From an uncultured Clostridium sp. (GTDB lineage: Bacteria; Bacillota; Clostridia; TANB77; CAG-508), in the NCBI GenBank assembly GCA_946409935.1, contig CAMJYG010000008.1:1-54837 (forward strand): DNA of 54,837 bases, written 5' to 3'. The notes below the pieces were generated by a model. That model saw nothing but the letters and a program-made list of their open reading frames with translations. It was not told where the DNA came from and did no database searches. A program made the translations under genes and the position numbers. The stretch's first letter is position 1. Each line of letters begins with the position of its first letter. Positions 16,522 through 24,533 of this stretch are shown here, piece after piece.

Positions 16522-17669
16522 TTTTTTCCTCTTTTCTTGAAAAAGTTAAATTTCTTCTTTTTTTCTTTAATATCTGTATTTATTAAATATGGCTTTACTA
16601 TATTTTCAAAAAAATATTTATTTTTCACTTCAAATGGCTCTGGTACATATTCTGAAAATGTTGTTCTTTCTTTCCAGTATCCGCCTAAACTATTTCTAAA
16701 ATTTTCTCTTTCACTTTCTTTTGTAAAATTAAATACTAAATATGTGTTTATATCCATACCTATTATTTCAAATGTATCTATTAAATTTGGAAGTTCCCAT
16801 TGTTTACTGCCTGAAACAAGCACTTTTAAATCTCTTGTTAAAAATGACATTCTTTCTTCATCTGTCATTTCGTTAAAGGCTCCATAATCGTAAATATAAA
16901 AATTGTAATTATTAGATAATATATCTGACATGTTTTTAGGCTTGATAAATAAATCAATTCCTTTATAACTAATTTTATTCATTGCTTCAGAACGAATTGC
17001 ATCCTTATTTGTTGCAAGATTTATAATAGATTCATGATTATTATTTTCTATATAACAAGCTTTTATATTTGTTAATTCACTTAAATATTTTGTTAAATTT
17101 ATTGCTAAAGTTGTTGCTCCTATATGTCTTTCAACTCCTGCAATACCTATGCTTACTGTTTGTTTTACTTTTATAAAATTTTCTTTTATAACTTTAGTTG
17201 TTTGATTTATTCCAATTAAATTATTATCTAGTTTATATTTTATAGAGTTTCCAAAACTCATTCCTTCATCACTTAATACTTTTTCAAGTTCTTCTTTAAA
17301 TTTTATATCATCTGTAGCAGTAATAATGTTGTATATTCCTAAATTAAATATCTTACCTAATAGCATATTTCCATGCTTATATCCTTCTGCTATTATAATT
17401 ATTCTTAACTTGTACAGTCTTCTAATTAATACAATTTTAGAAATTATTTCATCATCATCAGTTAATTGAGTAAATGCACTTAAATCAAGAATCAGATAAT
17501 CAACTGAATTTAGATTTCGGAGTTCTGTTTGCATAAATTTTCCTAAATTATATTCATTTATAAATCTTGTAACTAGTGTTATATTGTTTTTAGTACAATA
17601 GTCTTCAATGGTTGGCTTTACTTCTTTTGAAATATATATGTATTTTTTAAATATTCTTGGTTCGTCCAT
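16518..17669 (-). CDS. CpaE/TadZ-like protein: receiver-like domain plus deviant Walker A ATPase
   Basis: A 383-aa cytoplasmic protein. Residues 1-140 have a receiver-like alpha/beta fold (VDYLILDLSAFTQ, LRIIIIAEG). A SIMIBI/ParA-type domain follows with a Walker A-like loop GVERHIGATTLAINL and a Walker B-like FYIYDYGAF. The C-terminal tail is strongly basic (KEKKKKFNFFKKRGKK). CpaE/TadZ proteins place secretion or pilus machines in the cell. This one probably helps locate the conjugation machine. Confidence 0.68.
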   Translation of the reverse strand: MDEPRIFKKYIYISKEVKPTIEDYCTKNNITLVTRFINEYNLGKFMQTELRNLNSVDYLILDLSAFTQLTDDDEIISKIVLIRRLYKLRIIIIAEGYKHGNMLLGKIFNLGIYNIITATDDIKFKEELEKVLSDEGMSFGNSIKYKLDNNLIGINQTTKVIKENFIKVKQTVSIGIAGVERHIGATTLAINLTKYLSELTNIKACYIENNNHESIINLATNKDAIRSEAMNKISYKGIDLFIKPKNMSDILSNNYNFYIYDYGAFNEMTDEERMSFLTRDLKVLVSGSKQWELPNLIDTFEIIGMDINTYLVFNFTKESERENFRNSLGGYWKERTTFSEYVPEPFEVKNKYFFENIVKPYLINTDIKEKKKKFNFFKKRGKK

Positions 17670-17682
17670 ACTGATACCTCAT

Positions 17683-18000
17683 TTAATCTTTAATAATTAT
17701 TGTTTCTCCATTTTTTGTCGTAACAACAGTTTCATTCTTATCTTTCATTTCTTCTTGTAAATCATCATTTTTATCTGATTCTTCTAATAGTCCTTTTAAA
17801 TTTTCTTTTATTTTGTCTTCTTGTGTTAGATTTTCTTCATTTGTACCATTTGTAATCGATTCCATATTATTTTGAACATTTATATTGCTATTATTGTTTT
17901 TGAAATCTCTTGTATTTAAAAATATTGCAATAATAATTACAAAAAGTAACATTAAACTTAATATAATTACTTGTTTTTTCAATTCTTCTTTATTATTCAT
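17683..18000 (-). CDS. Small membrane-anchored hypothetical protein
   Basis: A 105-aa protein with an N-terminal helix (residues 8-27, KQVIILSLMLLFVIIIAIFL) and an outside region rich in Asn, Glu and Asp. There is no known domain. It sits in the transfer operon between the M23 peptidase and the CpaE-like gene, and is probably an accessory subunit. Confidence 0.6.
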   Translation of the reverse strand: MNNKEELKKQVIILSLMLLFVIIIAIFLNTRDFKNNNSNINVQNNMESITNGTNEENLTQEDKIKENLKGLLEESDKNDDLQEEMKDKNETVVTTKNGETIIIKD

Positions 18001-18020
18001 CTTTTATTATTCCTCTCTTT

Positions 18021-18140
18021 TTGGAAAAGAATTAAATTTTGACAAGGCAAAATCTTACGCAAAAAGCGGAGCATACTTTTTGTATGTAAGCATTTTTAAG
18101 TAAGATTTTAACGTAGTCAAAATTGTAATTATTTTTCAAA
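18021..18140. repeat. Palindromic repeat family, copy B (long form)
   Basis: It has the same arms as copy A (TTGGAAAAGAATTAAATTTTG.../...TCAAAATTGTAATTATTTTTCAA). The inner stem is AAATCTTAC/GTAAGATTT, unlike copy A yet still paired, and the centre is GCATAC...GTATGT. It begins directly after the +1 stop codon of the M23 peptidase gene. Confidence 0.85.
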
Positions 18141-18141
18141 A

Positions 18142-18865
18142 TTAATCCTCTTCTCCGAAATAAATACATATATGGATTAACAGCACTACTACTTGTGTTA
18201 TCATTTAACCTAACTTCAAAATGAAGATGTGGTCCTGTAGAATTCCCTGTACTTCCCATTATTCCTAAAACCTGTCCTTGTTTCACTTCACTTCCTTCAG
18301 CAACTGAAATCGAGCCATTAACCATATGTCCATATAATGTATAAAATCTTTTTCCATCATCTGATAAATGTTCTATAACAACATAATTTCCATATCCAGT
18401 AGTTCCTGCTTTTGCAACTACAACTTTTCCACTTGCAACTGCACATATTTTAGGGCTTGCTTTTGAAATACAAACAATATCTATTCCTGTATGAGCTCTA
18501 CTTTGAATAACTCCATTTACTGCAATTGTTCTATTTTTACTAAATCTTGATGTAACAACATCTTTTGTTGAATCCCATGTTTCAAAAGGCATTGGAAAAG
18601 TGGCATTTTGGTATTTCATCATATTTTCTTGATTTACCACTTCATTTATGGTAAATAGCGTATCTGTAGATAATGATTTTTCCTCATTATTTCTTTTTTC
18701 TAATTGATTATCACTTGTAACAGGCATACTCATAATAGCAGTAACTGGAACGATAACTACAATAAATATCGAAATTACAACAACTATAATTATAATTTTT
18801 ATTTTAGTAGAAAGAAAAGAGAAAACTGTTAATCCTATATCTGAAATTTGATTATTATTTTCCAT
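18142..18865 (-). CDS. M23 (LytM) peptidase of the conjugation machine, ends after a CGG +1 shift
   Basis: A 240-aa membrane-anchored zinc endopeptidase. The N-terminal helix is at about 21-46. The M23 domain has HTGID (first His/Asp), GYGNYVVIEH, YGHM and HLHFEV. Such enzymes open peptidoglycan for the mating channel, like the VirB1/Orf14 type. In frame 0 the protein runs 31 residues into palindromic repeat B. A +1 shift at CGG 18155-18157 instead gives ...MYLFGEED and a stop at 18142, exactly where the repeat starts. Start ATG directly follows the virB4 stop. Confidence 0.85.
18155..18157 (-). other. CGG +1 recoding site, M23 peptidase
   Basis: Frame 0 TTT CGG AGA. Shifted: TTT GGA GAA GAG GAT TAA, a clean end before the repeat. 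Confidence 0.7.
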
Positions 18866-20691
18866 TTACTTTCCACCACCTATCAAATATGGTTTTTCCC
18901 ACTCTTCTCCTTTTACATTTACTAAGCTATGACCTGGACCTACAAACATAAGTCCACGACCTCTGTCTTTTTGTGAAAGTATTGTTTTTTCTTCGTTATT
19001 TAGGTTATATATTCTTACTATTTCCTCTAAATCTTGTCCATCTGTTCCAAAGAAAAATTTATATGTAGAGTTGTCTAATATTGCTTGTCCATATTGCTTA
19101 ATTTCATCTCCTAAAAAGTCTAAAATATTTTGTGAAATTGTGATTATACCACATTGGTATTTTCTACACCTCTTGCTAAAATTTCGCATAAATTCAATAG
19201 CTTGTGGCACTTTTTTATCTATCAAAAGATATGCTTCATCACATACTACATAGCATTTTTCTTCTCTATTTCTAAATGCCATATCTTCACAATACCTTAA
19301 CATATTCAAATATTGGCAACTTTTAATATTACTTGAAGCTCCTTGTAAGGAATAAATATCTAAACATAGAAAATCGCTTGTATCTTCTATTGTGGTATAA
19401 CCATTAAATATTTCAGCATTATGACCTATTGCTAAGCTTCTAACTATTGATTTAATAACTTCTATCTCATCTTTGTGCTTTGTATTCGGATTTTCTATTT
19501 TCTTTTCAAGCAAATAATACAAATCTTCCATTATTGGAAATTGCTCTTTTGGAATAATTTCTATATCTGTTTCATAATCAATATTAAAACTTTTATATAA
19601 TTCTTCCAAAATTTCCATTAGTAAACTCATTTGAAAACTTGTTATTTCTGGGAAATATAATTTAAAAAATGCAGTTAAAAAGTCCATATGTAGAGCAAGA
19701 GCAGATTTTGTATTACTATAATCTTCGTCTTCATCTTCAATATTGTTTGGCAATTTGTTTACTTGCAAAGGATTTATTCTTCCTACATTTTTTCCTTTTC
19801 CACCTGAGCAATCAATCCAACTTCCACCTATTGCTTTACACATATTTTTGCATTCGGATTCAGGATCCAAGATGTAAAGTTTTGTGCCATTTAGCCATTC
19901 ATTAAGCATTATCTTTTTGGCTAGATATGATTTACCACTACCGACTGGCTCCACTTATTGTTATATTTGAATTTGGTCTATCTGATGATTTAATAAATGT
20001 ATCTAAAATAATTGCTCTTCCATCTTCATCTGTTCCAATATAATATCCTTTTTCATCAATTAAACCACTTCCGACTGAAAGGAAGTCCATTAAACAAAGC
20101 ACTTAATGACATTTGTTTATTTGATTTTTTAGTTATTTTTTCATAAGCTACATCATAAGGACTTGTTTGTTTTAGAGCTTCTTCTTGTTCAAATGCTGGA
20201 AGTCTCGCTTTTAATCCCATACCTGCAATTTTATTTTTAACAATTCTCATATTTTCGGTAAATATATTTTCTGTATTTCCATTTGTTTTTACTAAAAATG
20301 ACAAGTTTATATATGGAATATTATCTATTGTAATTTCTCTTATCATAGTTTCAGCACTTATTATTTTAAATTCAGCTTGTGTTTTTAAGAATTCATTTTG
20401 AGTTGTGTTATATGTATTTTTATCCGTTGTAATTCCTTTAGAAATACCCTCTACAAAGCCTTGAACATCTTCTATTGGTGTTATAACAAGACTTACTATT
20501 GTATTTGGAATATCTTTTAAATTTAAAAGCCAGCCTATATTTACTCTTGATGGATAGCTTGATATATATTGAATTTTAGATAAAAATTCTCCCATTTGTA
20601 CTCTACTTGATTTTATTTCTATTCCTTGTGGTGCAATTAAATTTAAAAGTTCTTGATTAATTGGCATAATTTCTATATCTTTTGTTTTCAT
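18866..20691 (-). CDS. virB4: VirB4-type conjugation ATPase with two CGG +1 sites
   Basis: 607 aa after two +1 shifts. It energises type IV secretion and pilus assembly at the inner membrane. The N-terminal part (from ATG 20691, MKTKDIEIMPINQEL) ends in LFNGLPFS. CGG at 20071-20073 gives glycine and continues GSGLIDEKGYYIGTDE. CGG at 19941-19943 again gives glycine and completes the Walker A GASGSGKS. Walker B (CYVVCDEAYLLID) and the arginine-rich RNFSKRCRKYQCGIITISQ follow. Without the shifts the frame stops before Walker A. Length and motif order fit the VirB4/TraE family. The preceding 202-aa gene may supply the missing N-terminal part. Confidence 0.9.
19941..19943 (-). other. CGG +1 recoding site, VirB4 Walker A
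   Basis: Frame 0 AGT CGG TAG stops at once. Shifted: GGA GCC AGT GGT AGT GGT AAA TCA, which is GASGSGKS. Confidence 0.88.
20071..20073 (-). other. CGG +1 recoding site, VirB4 middle
   Basis: Frame 0 TTC AGT CGG AAG runs to a stop in five codons. Shifted: AGT GGA AGT GGT TTA ATT GAT joins the next segment. Confidence 0.85.
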
Positions 20692-20756
20692 CTACTAAAT
20701 CTCTCCTATTAAATTAGATTGTTCCCCTTTATTTTTGTGATAATATATTTTAAATT

Positions 20757-21365
20757 TTATATAACTGTTAGTGGCGTTTCCAAATAATTTTGATTTTCAA
20801 TATATGCAACATCTGGATTTGTATAACTATTTACCAATTGAATTATTAATCTTTCTTCTAGTACTTCAGTTTTATAACCACTATTTGTAAATTTCATTTT
20901 TAATTCATTTAGTCTTTTTATTAAATCTTGTTCTATGTATTCAGTATTATCGCCCCAAACAATTAAATAAATCTCACTTTCTAATGCTTTTCCTCTTACA
21001 GATAGATTTCCAAAACTTCTACTTCTTTTACCTTGCAAGCTAAATTTCAAAGCATTTTTCTCTTTATCCATTAGCTCTGCCTGATAATCTTGATTTCTTT
21101 GTAGATTTACAGGTCTATTTGTAAAATATAATTTGAAAGGTTCTAATTCACTTGCAAAATTTCTTGTTAGAATTTGTGCATGATTTTTCTGTTCTTCTTT
21201 GCTCATTAACTTACAGTTTTTAGGATAGATTTTTAAATATGCTAAGACTTTTCCATCTATTGTGTAAAGAAAATTACCTTGAATATCTTTTATATTTAAA
21301 AATCTATTTGCTGTAATTGTAGGCTTATTTTTTAATGCTTTTACTAACTTATCTAATCCACCCAT
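20757..21365 (-). CDS. VirB4-associated N-terminal-like protein
   Basis: A 202-aa soluble protein (MGGLDKLVKALKNKPTITAN...) resembling the N-terminal, non-ATPase region of VirB4/TraC proteins, with alternating beta strands (FLYTIDGKVLAYLKIYP) and IYLIVWGDNTEYIEQDLIKRL. It has a normal stop (LTVI) 65 bp before virB4 and the next gene has its own RBS, so I treat it as a separate gene rather than a frameshift piece. It starts 1 bp after the PrgI stop, SD GAGGAG. Confidence 0.6.
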   Translation of the reverse strand: MGGLDKLVKALKNKPTITANRFLNIKDIQGNFLYTIDGKVLAYLKIYPKNCKLMSKEEQKNHAQILTRNFASELEPFKLYFTNRPVNLQRNQDYQAELMDKEKNALKFSLQGKRSRSFGNLSVRGKALESEIYLIVWGDNTEYIEQDLIKRLNELKMKFTNSGYKTEVLEERLIIQLVNSYTNPDVAYIENQNYLETPLTVI

Positions 21366-21366
21366 A

Positions 21367-21684
21367 TCATTTTTTCTCCTCTATATCAAATTCAAAATAT
21401 TTCTGTCCTCTAAAAAATTGGTACATATTTTTAATCATATCTGCTATACAACTATTATTTTTATCTTTCATTACTGCAATAAATGTAAATCCTGTTACAA
21501 TTCCAAAAACGATTAAACATATTAAATAATTATTAGTTACTGCATATATAAATAAATCAATAAAAACACTAATTGTTCCTGCAATTCCAATTGTAATTAA
21601 TTCCTTTATTCCAATTCCATTTATAAGTTCTGTTCTAACTTTTACATTCGCAGGAATGTTTATTTGATATTTTTCATCATCCAT
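21367..21684 (-). CDS. PrgI family inner-membrane protein (VirB3-like)
   Basis: A 105-aa protein with two membrane helices (about 29-47 and 50-68) in the pattern of PrgI/TcpE: INIPANVKVRTELINGIGIKELITIGIAG near the N-terminus and IKNMYQFFRGQKYFEFD at the end. PrgI proteins sit directly before VirB4 in Gram-positive conjugation operons and are thought to hold it at the membrane. The gene order here agrees. Confidence 0.8.
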   Translation of the reverse strand: MDDEKYQINIPANVKVRTELINGIGIKELITIGIAGTISVFIDLFIYAVTNNYLICLIVFGIVTGFTFIAVMKDKNNSCIADMIKNMYQFFRGQKYFEFDIEEKK

Positions 21685-21720
21685 CTTTAAAATCTTCCCT
21701 TCTTAAGGCTCAAACTGGTC

Positions 21721-21767
21721 TGGAAAAGAATTAAATTTTCCTTGCTAACATTGTAATTATTTTTCAA
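21721..21767. repeat. Palindromic repeat family, copy C (short form)
   Basis: TGGAAAAGAATTAAATTTT is joined through a short centre to ATTGTAATTATTTTTCAAA. The inner stem of copies A and B is missing. It lies between the PrgI gene and the pilin-like gene. Confidence 0.75.
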
Positions 21768-21769
21768 AC

Positions 21770-22393
21770 CTAATCTAGCCATTCAAACTGTTGGTATTTA
21801 TTGTTTAACCATGTACCTAGTAAATCTTTAAAATCGTTATCATCTTTAATTGTTCCTTTAACATTTGCCGACATTAAAAATCCTTTTGACTTGCCATCTA
21901 ATTTGTCATTTTCCCAAGATAAATAATAAATATCATCTGCCATTGCACCTTTTGTTACTCCTTGACAATCATCATATTGTTTATATACAGAACACCAAAT
22001 TTTATATTGATCCCAGAATCCGCCAATATTAATTAGTTTCTCTCCTGTATTTACATAGTAATTTCCTTCTACTCTTATTACTTTTCTTCCATCAATATCT
22101 TTATGCTCTTCTATCAAAACTCCATCTGTTATTACTGCTCTAATATTTGAAAAATCTCCTATTTCATCATAACTTTGAGTATATGGAAAATAATTTAAAA
22201 CCATATTTTTTATAGTTCCTATTGAAATAATTAAAATTAATGCAATTATTCCATTTTTAATTCTGGTTTGATATTTCTTGTATTCTTGTTCATCTCCTGT
22301 CATTATCTGAAATATTGCAATACAAATCATTGCAGTACAAAAAATACCTGCTAATATTACTAAAAATTCTGTTATATAGTAAATAAACTGCAT
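21770..22393 (-). CDS. Pilin-like membrane protein with an extracellular domain
   Basis: A 207-aa protein with two membrane helices (about 8-30 and 47-66) around the motif FQIMTGDEQEYKKYQTRIKNGI, then an outside domain of about 130 residues with two Cys (IWCSVYKQYDDCQG). The two-helix part repeats the pattern of the pilin-like gene at 24148-24520 (FKIMTGDEQDQQRYKKAIIK), so the two look like paralogs. This copy carries an added domain and may be a minor or tip subunit. Confidence 0.68.
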   Translation of the reverse strand: MQFIYYITEFLVILAGIFCTAMICIAIFQIMTGDEQEYKKYQTRIKNGIIALILIISIGTIKNMVLNYFPYTQSYDEIGDFSNIRAVITDGVLIEEHKDIDGRKVIRVEGNYYVNTGEKLINIGGFWDQYKIWCSVYKQYDDCQGVTKGAMADDIYYLSWENDKLDGKSKGFLMSANVKGTIKDDNDFKDLLGTWLNNKYQQFEWLD

Positions 22394-22425
22394 GTTCCTT
22401 ATTCTCCTTCTACTATATTACTTGT

Positions 22426-22476
22426 CTTGAAAAAGAATTAATTTTTGACAAGGCAAAATTGTAATTATTTTTCAAG
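22426..22476. repeat. Palindromic repeat family, copy D (short form)
   Basis: CTTGAAAAAGAATTAATTTT then GACAAGGC joined to AAAATTGTAATTATTTTTCAAG. It equals copy B with the inner stem deleted. It lies between the TrbL and pilin-like genes. Confidence 0.78.
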
Positions 22477-22480
22477 TAAG

Positions 22481-23324
22481 CTACTTTCCTTTACTGATAC
22501 CTGACCTAAACATCGTTACTACCCTTGTTACAGTATTAATCTTAGAACTTGCATTAGAGCTTCCTGAAGTTATCATAAATTCTTGTAACATTTGTGGCGT
22601 TTTTAATGCTATATTTGAAGCCACAAAACATAATACAAAATGCCCACCATTTAATAATATAATTGAAAAATGAACTAATAAAAGCTGTATAATTATTGTA
22701 AAAGCATTATTTATAAACTTCTGAACATATCCTTTAAATGCTCCTTGATTTGCATTTAATAAACCAATACATGCAAATGGTATTCCAAGCCTTAATATCA
22801 ACATTTCAAATCCTCTTGTTAAAAATTGAAAATACATTAAAGCTAGTTGCACAGCAATTATTAAATATAAAAATGCTCCAAATACATTTAATCCAATATT
22901 CTTAAACTCTGGAACAACAGGCTCTAAACTTCCTGTCATACCCATTAGCAATTTGTTATAAATATCAAAAAAGATACTTACAAATTGTGTATATATAAAT
23001 CCAAAACAAATCATTATTATCATTGCTTTTATAAATCCTACAAGTACATTTAACGGGTTTTCATCTGGATCACCGATTGCTCCACATCATATATGTTTCA
23101 ATCATTTTTTTTATAAAAAACATTATTAAGATTGCAATTGCTACTATGTATATTGCATTGTATAATCCTGATATATCAAAATTTGTAGCTACATTTCTAA
23201 ATGCAATTTCTATTGCAAATGCTAAATAAAACATTGATGTATATACACCTGATAACCAAGTTAAAATAGCTTCAGATATCCAACTTAATAAATACACAAT
23301 TATTGTTGCAATTAATGCTGCCAC
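22481..23324 (-). CDS. trbL: TrbL/VirB6-like channel protein with a CGG +1 site
   Basis: A 280-aa polytopic membrane protein after a +1 shift at 23073-23075. The first 83 residues hold two or three helices and end TYMMWSN. The shifted frame reads GDPDENPLNVLVGFIKAMIIMICFGFIYTQF and continues with four to five more helices. VirB6/TrbL proteins form the inner-membrane channel for DNA transfer. GTG start at 23324 with GGAGG 8 bases upstream. In frame 0 only the first third would be made. Confidence 0.82.
23073..23075 (-). other. CGG +1 recoding site, TrbL
   Basis: Frame 0 AGC AAT CGG TGA stops. Shifted: AAT GGT GAT CCA GAT GAA continues the channel protein. Confidence 0.85.
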
Positions 23325-23336
23325 TTTATATTCCTC

Positions 23337-24012
23337 CTAGTTCATAGAAATTTTTTCACCGTAATTCTAATTCTTCAGCTTCTTCATTATCATTTAATTC
23401 TTCATTTTCCTTATTTCTAGCTATAATCTGATTTTCTATATATAACCCTAAATTCTTTTCATACTGCTCTCTTGCTTTTTTTATCTCTTCAGTTAGTTTC
23501 TGAATTGATTTATTATCTTTTTTTAATTTTTCTATTTCATCAGATGCCATTAATAAATTTTCAATTTTATCAATATCATAGGCTTTATAAAACTTTTTCC
23601 TTAATGTTTCATATTCTTTTGCAAGTTCTCTATTATTAGGATTTGTAATAGACCTAATATTCTTTTCATATAAATCCTTAACCATCTTGTTTTCTTGCCA
23701 TTTATCCCATAAATAAGTAATTGCAATACCTGGAACTCCTGTTACCATTCCAATTAGAATATATCTTTTTATAAAACCTACTACTTTTCTATTATCTGCA
23801 ATATTTGTTCCAATTTTATCTGAAAAATTTAATTGTATTTTTTCTTCTTCGTCTTTTAATTTTTTACGCATTTTTTCATTTTCTTTTGTTTTTTCTTCAA
23901 TATCCTTCTGCTCTTCAAAATATTTTTTGTCTTTTTCCCTTTTTATTTTTTTATTTTCTTCTAGGATTCCATCTAATCTTGTTTTTACTTTTTCTTCTGT
24001 TATTTCTTTCAC
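23337..24012 (-). CDS. Coiled-coil membrane protein of the transfer operon, CGG next to its frame-0 stop
   Basis: 224 aa if shifted at CGG 23359-23361. Residues 1-75 and 135-200 are charged coiled coils (EEQKDIEEKTKENEKMRKKL). One membrane helix lies at about 86-104 (YILIGMVTGVPGIAITYLW). Frame 0 reads TTA CGG TGA and stops. The +1 frame adds GEKISMN and stops at a TAG that overlaps the trbL SD (TAGGAGG), a normal coupling arrangement. GTG start with GGAGGT. Function unknown; it lies between pilin and TrbL. Confidence 0.65.
23359..23361 (-). other. CGG +1 recoding site at the coiled-coil gene end
   Basis: TTA CGG TGA in frame 0. Shifted: TTA GGT GAA AAA ATT TCT ATG AAC TAG. Confidence 0.55.
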
Positions 24013-24147
24013 AATAATACCTCCGTAATCTACTTAAAAATACGGAATTATGATTTTCTAATATTCTTTCATCATAAAGAAAATCTAAATTTCGCATATT
24101 TAATTTCTAAGCCAACTGCACCTTATCAGAATGCATTTGGCAAGAAC

Positions 24148-24520
24148 TTAAAAATATCTTGCAATCAAATTTACTATTGTTACTGCTAGTAATCCAATAA
24201 CAATACAAACTAAAACCTTAATTATTGCTTTTTTATATCTTTGTTGGTCTTGTTCATCACCTGTCATTATTTTAAATACATAAAACAGAATGAAACATAC
24301 TCCGTACAATTGGTAAAATCCATTGCATGGTTCCTGTTATATCTCTAACCATATTTAGTAAACCTTGACCTAATTTACTATTTTGGATTTGACCTCCACC
24401 TTGCACTTCTGTTACAACTTCTGCAGCATTTACTTTACTTGTTATAAAAAACATTAATGTACTAATTGTTGCTAATGTTTTTGTTAGTTTGTTTTGTTTA
24501 AACTTAATCAAATTTGCCAT
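24148..24520 (-). CDS. VirB2-like pilin with a CGG +1 site
   Basis: A 123-aa protein after a +1 shift at 24302-24304. It has a signal helix ending in KVNAAEVV, then two membrane helices around FKIMTGDEQDQQRYKKAI, the layout of VirB2/TrbC-type pilins of Gram-positive conjugation systems. In frame 0 it ends after WILPIVRSMFHSVLCI. The +1 frame reads WILPIVGVCFILFYVFKIMTG and ends ...VNLIARYF at 24148. ATG 24520 with AGGAGGG directly after the traG stop. The 24013-24147 gap holds a CCGT/ACGG stem and the 19-base block shared with 13037-13055. Confidence 0.8.
24302..24304 (-). other. CGG +1 recoding site, pilin
   Basis: Frame 0 ATT GTA CGG AGT. Shifted: ATT GTA GGA GTA TGT TTC restores the second membrane helix. 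Confidence 0.85.
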
Positions 24521-24533
24521 TATATTTACCCTC

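Noticed and set aside
20692-20756. A third frameshift joining the 202-aa gene to virB4
   Set aside because: The upstream gene has a normal stop, there is a 65-bp gap, and virB4 has its own SD (AGGAGAG) and ATG. No CGG lies there.
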